Positions 60,311 through 64,000 of a stretch of 64,000 nt of DNA are shown here, in pieces. Each line of letters begins with the position of its first letter. Within the stretch, counting starts at the first letter, position 1. Where the stretch lies: positions 248,001 through 312,000 of the forward strand of contig NZ_LXRG01000110.1 in assembly GCF_001651035.1 (NCBI RefSeq), in the 5' to 3' direction. The notes beneath the pieces were generated by a model. The model worked only from the letters and a program-made list of their open reading frames with translations, made no database searches and was not told the origin of the DNA. The position numbers and the translations under genes were made by a program. This stretch comes from Halomonas sp. ALS9 (GTDB lineage Bacteria; Pseudomonadota; Gammaproteobacteria; Pseudomonadales; Halomonadaceae).

Positions 60311-61744
60311 ATGAGCTTGCATCAGGATTTAATCGAACGCGACCGTAAAGTCACTTTTCACGCCTCTACCCACCTGCGTGATTTCGCCCATGGCGATTCG
60401 CCGGGCCGCGTAATTACCGGCGGTAAAGGCATCAATATCGTGGATAAAGATGGCCGCGAGTTTATCGACGGCTTCGCTGGGCTTTACTGCGTCAATATTG
60501 GCTATGGTCGCACTGAAGTCGCCGAGGCGATCTACAAGCAAGCCTTAGAGCTCTCTTACTACCACACTTATGTGGGGCACTCCAACGAGCCGCAGATTGA
60601 GCTTTCCGAGCGCATTCTGAAAATCGCTGGCATGAACATGTCCAAGGTCTACTACGGCATGTCCGGCTCGGATGCCAACGAAACACAGCTCAAGATCGTG
60701 CGTTACTACAACAACGTGCTGGGTCGCCCGCAGAAGAAAAAGGTCATCTCACGCATGCGCGGTTATCACGGCTCGGGCATCGCCTCGGGTTCGTTAACCG
60801 GCCTAAAAGCGTTCCACGACCACTTCGATCTGCCCATCGACACCATTCGTCATACCGAAGCGCCGCACTACTACCTGCGTGCCGCTGAACAGCACGGTAT
60901 GACCGAGCTCGAGTTCTCCGCGTTTTGTGCCGAGAAACTGGAAGCGATGATTCTGGAAGAAGGCCCGGATACCGTGGCCGCCTTTATCGGCGAGCCGGTG
61001 CTGGGTACTGGCGGTATCGTACCGCCGCCGGAAGGCTACTGGGATGCCATTCAAAGCGTGCTGGCGAAATACGACGTGCTACTAATTGCCGATGAAGTGG
61101 TGTGTGGTTTTGGCCGTACTGGCTCTGATTTCGGCAGCCACCACTACAATATGAAGCCTGATCTGGTCACTATCGCCAAAGGCCTCACCAGCGCCTATCA
61201 GCCGCTTTCTGGCGTGATTGTCGGTGAGAAAGTCTGGCAGGTACTTGAACAGGGCACCGGTGAATACGGACCCATCGGCCATGGCTGGACTTACTCCGGT
61301 CACGCTTTGGGCTGCGCAGCGGGCCTTGCCAACCTGGATATCATTGAACGTGAAAACCTGGTCGGTAACGCGGCAGAAACCGGCAGTTACTTCCAGCAGC
61401 AGCTAAAGGCTCACTTTGGAGGTCACCCGCTGCTAGGCGACGTACGTGGCGTTGGCCTAATGGCAGCGTTGGAATTCTCGCCAGATGCCAAGCAGCGCCT
61501 GCATTTCGACCCGGCCCTCAAAGTTGGCCCCCGAGTTGCCGCTGCCGCCATGGAAGAGAATCTGATTGCTCGTGCCATGCCCCAGGGCGATATTCTCGGT
61601 TTCGCACCGCCGCTGACCATCAACCGTGATGAAGTGGACGAGATGATTGGCCGTGCCAAGCGTGCCATCGACCGGGTGACCGATGAACTGGTTCGTTCCG
61701 GCGATCTGAAAACTGGCCAGCAAGAGGCGGCATTTACCGTTTAA
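60311..61744 (+). CDS. doeD: Diaminobutyrate aminotransferase DoeD
   Basis: 477 residues, class III aminotransferase. PLP lysine is Lys290 (LVTIAKGLTSAYQPLSG), and the GYHGSGIASGSL and LLIADEVVCGFGRTG segments are intact. In the context of doeC it is DoeD, which transaminates 2,4-diaminobutyrate to aspartate semialdehyde. The ATG at 60311 follows GAGAGAACGCT weakly, 84 bases after doeC, with a hairpin between. A strong terminator follows. Confidence 0.9.
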   Translation: MSLHQDLIERDRKVTFHASTHLRDFAHGDSPGRVITGGKGINIVDKDGREFIDGFAGLYCVNIGYGRTEVAEAIYKQALELSYYHTYVGHSNEPQIELSERILKIAGMNMSKVYYGMSGSDANETQLKIVRYYNNVLGRPQKKKVISRMRGYHGSGIASGSLTGLKAFHDHFDLPIDTIRHTEAPHYYLRAAEQHGMTELEFSAFCAEKLEAMILEEGPDTVAAFIGEPVLGTGGIVPPPEGYWDAIQSVLAKYDVLLIADEVVCGFGRTGSDFGSHHYNMKPDLVTIAKGLTSAYQPLSGVIVGEKVWQVLEQGTGEYGPIGHGWTYSGHALGCAAGLANLDIIERENLVGNAAETGSYFQQQLKAHFGGHPLLGDVRGVGLMAALEFSPDAKQRLHFDPALKVGPRVAAAAMEENLIARAMPQGDILGFAPPLTINRDEVDEMIGRAKRAIDRVTDELVRSGDLKTGQQEAAFTV

Positions 61745-61766
61745 TAACAGCTTGAAGCCTTATGAG

Positions 61767-61799
61767 CGCCGCTGCCTGTGCAGCGGCGTTTCTGTTTTT
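61767..61799 (+). terminator. Rho-independent terminator after doeD
   Basis: CGCCGCTGC (61767-61775) pairs with GCAGCGGCG (61780-61788) across CTGT, followed by TTTCTGTTTTT. Confidence 0.87.
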
Positions 61800-61875
61800 G
61801 AAAGGGGCAGCTATGCTTAATAGCATGACGCTTGAGAGCGTTATAAGTCATTTAATAGTTAAGGAGTAGCCACTG

Positions 61876-62553
61876 ATGCAGCCGGTCTTAGCCTTCGATG
61901 TATACGGTACGCTGATTGATACTCAGGGCGTTACGGTTGAACTGGAGCGCCGCTTAACGGATGCTTCCAAAGCAGTTGACTTTGCCCGCCGCTGGCGGGA
62001 AAAACAGCTGGAATACAGCTTTCGTCATGGCCTGATGGGCGCCTACGTGCCGTTTTCGGAGTGTACCCGCGAAGCGCTGGTGTTTGTCGACCGCGCCCTG
62101 CAAACAGGGCTTTCGGATAACGATCATGACCATCTGATGGCGGTGTACGGTGAACTGCCCGCTTTTGGTGATGTAATACCTGCGCTCGATCAGCTTCGTG
62201 ATGCGGGCATACGCTGCGTGGCATTTTCGAACGGCACCGCAGAAGCCGTGTCCAAACTGCTAACGCGGGCGGGCGTTGAGAGCCATATGGACGATGTGAT
62301 CAGCGCCGATGAGGTAAAACGCTTTAAGCCAGACCCAGCGGTTTACTCTCATCTGCGTAGTCGCTTAGAGACGCGCCCAGAGCACACATGGCTAGTGTCC
62401 AGTAACTCCTTTGATGTGATTGGCGCCGCCCATGCAGGGTTACGCAGTGCCTGGATACGCCGCAGCTCAGATGCCCCCTTTGACCCATGGGGAGTCGAGC
62501 CGGATATGACGGCTACCGATCTAGAGACATTGGCGGAACGCATCATCCGCTAG
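61876..62553 (+). CDS. Haloacid dehalogenase type II (L-2-haloacid dehalogenase-like)
   Basis: 225 residues. The HAD nucleophile is Asp8 (AFDVYGTLID), followed by CVAFSNGT, the Lys in RFKPDP and SNSFDVIGA in motif III/IV, the pattern of L-2-haloacid dehalogenases (HAD type II). It would hydrolyse 2-halocarboxylates to the D-hydroxy acids, or act on another phosphate or halide substrate. The ATG lies 9 bases after AAGGAG. It follows the doeD terminator, so it has its own promoter. Monocistronic. Confidence 0.85.
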   Translation: MQPVLAFDVYGTLIDTQGVTVELERRLTDASKAVDFARRWREKQLEYSFRHGLMGAYVPFSECTREALVFVDRALQTGLSDNDHDHLMAVYGELPAFGDVIPALDQLRDAGIRCVAFSNGTAEAVSKLLTRAGVESHMDDVISADEVKRFKPDPAVYSHLRSRLETRPEHTWLVSSNSFDVIGAAHAGLRSAWIRRSSDAPFDPWGVEPDMTATDLETLAERIIR

Positions 62554-62614
62554 GTTGTTAACCTACGTCGACAAGCCGCATAATGACGCACGCTTAACGA
62601 CTTAGGAGATGAGC

Positions 62615-62962
62615 ATGTCAGAAAAAATTTACTGTGTTGCCGGTTTTAAACCCAAACCGGGTAAAGAAGAAGCGGTATTCAAAGCGCTTCAGTCGTTAGA
62701 GCCGAATACCCACCGTGAAGACGCGTGCATTCACTACACCGTGACCCGGCAGATCGATAATCCCTTCGCCCAGGGCACCAGTTACCCGATTGTTTTTCAT
62801 GAAATCTGGGCCAGTCGTGAAGAGTTTGAAGCGCACTGCCAGCGCAAAGAGATTCAAGACTTCTTTGCCAAACACGTGGAAGCACCGGATGGCGATATCG
62901 AAGACGCCAATGTGTGCGTTTACACCGATGAGCCATGGAATTTTGACGCGCCCAAGGTATAA
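62615..62962 (+). CDS. Antibiotic biosynthesis monooxygenase (ABM)-fold protein
   Basis: 115 residues, dimeric alpha+beta barrel (ABM/YgiN-like) fold: KIYCVAGFKPKPGKEEAVFKA and the YPIVFHEIWASREEFEAHC segment. The same fold family includes LsrG, which processes phosphorylated autoinducer-2. The ATG at 62615 lies 6 bases after AGGAG; the ATG at 62609 would overlap that site. It stops 17 bases before luxS on the same strand, so both are probably one operon, which suggests a link to AI-2 or to quinol chemistry. The link is inference. Confidence 0.82.
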   Translation: MSEKIYCVAGFKPKPGKEEAVFKALQSLEPNTHREDACIHYTVTRQIDNPFAQGTSYPIVFHEIWASREEFEAHCQRKEIQDFFAKHVEAPDGDIEDANVCVYTDEPWNFDAPKV

Positions 62963-62979
62963 GCTAAGAAGGAGCTAAC

Positions 62980-63447
62980 ATGACCGATAAAAAGATGAAC
63001 GTTGAGAGCTTTAACCTGGATCACACTAAGGTAAAAGCCCCGTACGTACGGTTAGCCGATATCAAGGAAGGCCAGAATGGCGATCGTATCCATAAATACG
63101 ACCTGCGTATCTGCCAGCCCAACAAAGCGCATATGGATATGCCCGCGCTGCACTCCCTTGAGCACTTAATGGCTGAGCTGTCGCGCAATCACACCGATAA
63201 AGTGGTTGATATAAGCCCCATGGGCTGCCAAACCGGCTTCTATATCGCGATGATCAACCACGACGACTACGACGGCGTGATCACCATCATCGAACAAACT
63301 CTGAACGATGTGCTAGAAGCCACCGAAGTACCTGCCTGCAATGAAATGCAGTGCGGTTGGGCCGCCAGCCACAGCTTGGAAGGTGCCCAGGAACTGGCCC
63401 GTAACCTGCTCGCCAAGCGCAGCGAGTGGACTGAAGTATTTGCTTAA
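62980..63447 (+). CDS. luxS: S-ribosylhomocysteine lyase LuxS
   Basis: 155 residues. Metal ligands His58 and His62 (HSLEH) and Cys125 (MQCGW), catalytic Cys83 (MGCQTGFY) and Glu61 are all present. LuxS cleaves S-ribosylhomocysteine to homocysteine and DPD, the precursor of autoinducer-2, in the activated methyl cycle. The ATG follows AAGGAG at 7 bases. It follows the ABM-fold gene by 17 bases and is followed by a terminator. Confidence 0.95.
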   Translation: MTDKKMNVESFNLDHTKVKAPYVRLADIKEGQNGDRIHKYDLRICQPNKAHMDMPALHSLEHLMAELSRNHTDKVVDISPMGCQTGFYIAMINHDDYDGVITIIEQTLNDVLEATEVPACNEMQCGWAASHSLEGAQELARNLLAKRSEWTEVFA

Positions 63448-63477
63448 GCGTTATGTGAAACTGCTAGCGTAGTCATC

Positions 63478-63520
63478 AAAACGCCTTCCTTGTGTCAGAT
63501 ATAGCAGGGGAGGCGTTTTT
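63478..63520. terminator. Terminator after luxS
   Basis: AAAACGCCT (63478-63486) pairs with AGGCGTTTT (63511-63519), with extra pairing inside. T run on the plus side and A run on the minus side, so it may act in both directions. Confidence 0.8.
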
Positions 63521-63607
63521 ATTGTCTGGGCATTAACGAATGGATAACGCCCACCAACGGTGACATGCTGGCACAACGCACGCATTTTCCAAGGGTGAGG
63601 CACCAAT

Positions 63608-64000
63608 ATGTTGTTGGACACTTGGCTTTTATACCTAATTGCCTGCATTGGCCTGTCGCTTTCACCCGGGCCTAACGGTCTGCTGGCGCTGACCCACGGC
63701 GCCATGCATGGCAGCCGTAAAACCCTGTTTACCATCATCGGCGGTGCGACAGGGTTTATGCTAATTATTGCCCTGTGCATGTTTGGGATTGGGGCGCTGC
63801 TTAAGTCGTCGGTGGTATGGCTGACAGTGCTGAAGTGGGTCGGCGGGGCCTATCTTATTTGGCTGGGGATTCAGGTATGGCGCTCACCGCCGATTACTGG
63901 CGAGCTTGATATGAAGGCAGGCCAAGCAAGCGGCTGGCAGCTTTATCGCCAAGGCGTACTGGCATCGATTACCAACCCCAAAGTACTGCTGTTTTTCAGC
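63608..64000 (+). CDS. LysE/RhtB-family amino-acid exporter, N-terminal part
   Basis: 131 codons before the right edge. The N-terminal LysE motif SLSPGPNGLLALTHGAMHGSRKT and three or four helices are visible, with the WVGGAYLIWLGIQVW segment. It would export amino acids or homoserine lactones; substrate not known. The ATG at 63608 follows GGTGAGG. The C-terminus is outside the window. Confidence 0.88.
   Translation, partial: MLLDTWLLYLIACIGLSLSPGPNGLLALTHGAMHGSRKTLFTIIGGATGFMLIIALCMFGIGALLKSSVVWLTVLKWVGGAYLIWLGIQVWRSPPITGELDMKAGQASGWQLYRQGVLASITNPKVLLFFS

Overview
This 64 kb window reads as chromosome of a moderately halophilic gammaproteobacterium of the Halomonadaceae (Halomonas or Vreelandella type). 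The grounds are a complete ectoine-catabolic gene set (doeA, doeB, doeX, doeC, doeD), a BetT-type choline transporter, TRAP transporters with a UspA partner, a gammaproteobacterial luxS and a YcaO close to the E. coli protein. Coding density is high, and I see no phage, integrase, transposase, tRNA, rRNA or CRISPR. The assignment is inference from gene content, not from a search.

Layout. 1-4489: start of a Gfo/Idh/MocA oxidoreductase, a LacI-family regulator with a perfect 18-bp operator, and a DctPQM TRAP transporter. 4823-8975: a TAXI-type TRAP system (binding protein, fused permease, UspA). 9314-10132: a DUF2189 membrane protein. 10294-19073: a signalling and alcohol-oxidation block (SUOX-fold periplasmic protein, hybrid kinase, FIST protein, NahK/ErcS'-like kinase, NarL-type regulator, ExaC-like aldehyde dehydrogenase, AdhP-like alcohol dehydrogenase). 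19147-23108: SulP and BetT transporters. 23312-32040: a Spy/CpxP-like protein, a lipoprotein hydrolase, and an RND pump with a BaeSR-like two-component system. 32271-36802: regulators, a fluoroacetate-dehalogenase-like hydrolase and an orphan KAS enzyme. 36993-39182: an OsmC-YcaO fusion. 39259-48652: a hydrolase, MerR and LysR regulators, an AGCS symporter, AnsA, an SpmA-SpmB fusion, LysO and GhrA. 48942-61744: the ectoine degradation genes, split by a six-gene minus-strand cassette at 51724-58361. 61876-64000: a haloacid dehalogenase, an ABM-fold protein, LuxS and a LysE exporter.

How the genes work together. DoeA and DoeB turn ectoine into diaminobutyrate, DoeD and DoeC carry it to aspartate, and DoeX is the Lrp-type regulator. 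BetT and the TRAP systems fit compatible-solute or organic-acid uptake. The BaeSR-like pair is encoded with an RND pump, and the same 11-bp phased TTGCA repeats lie upstream of both the pump operon and the Spy-like gene. This mirrors the E. coli Bae envelope-stress regulon.

The best candidate for an undescribed system is the cassette at 51724-58361. It encodes a coiled-coil protein with a TelA-like layout, two soluble proteins I do not recognise with confidence, an AAA+ ATPase, an 88-residue two-helix membrane protein and a DUF1523 membrane protein. It has its own near-consensus promoter, tight or overlapping gene junctions and a hairpin-rich spacer after its first gene.
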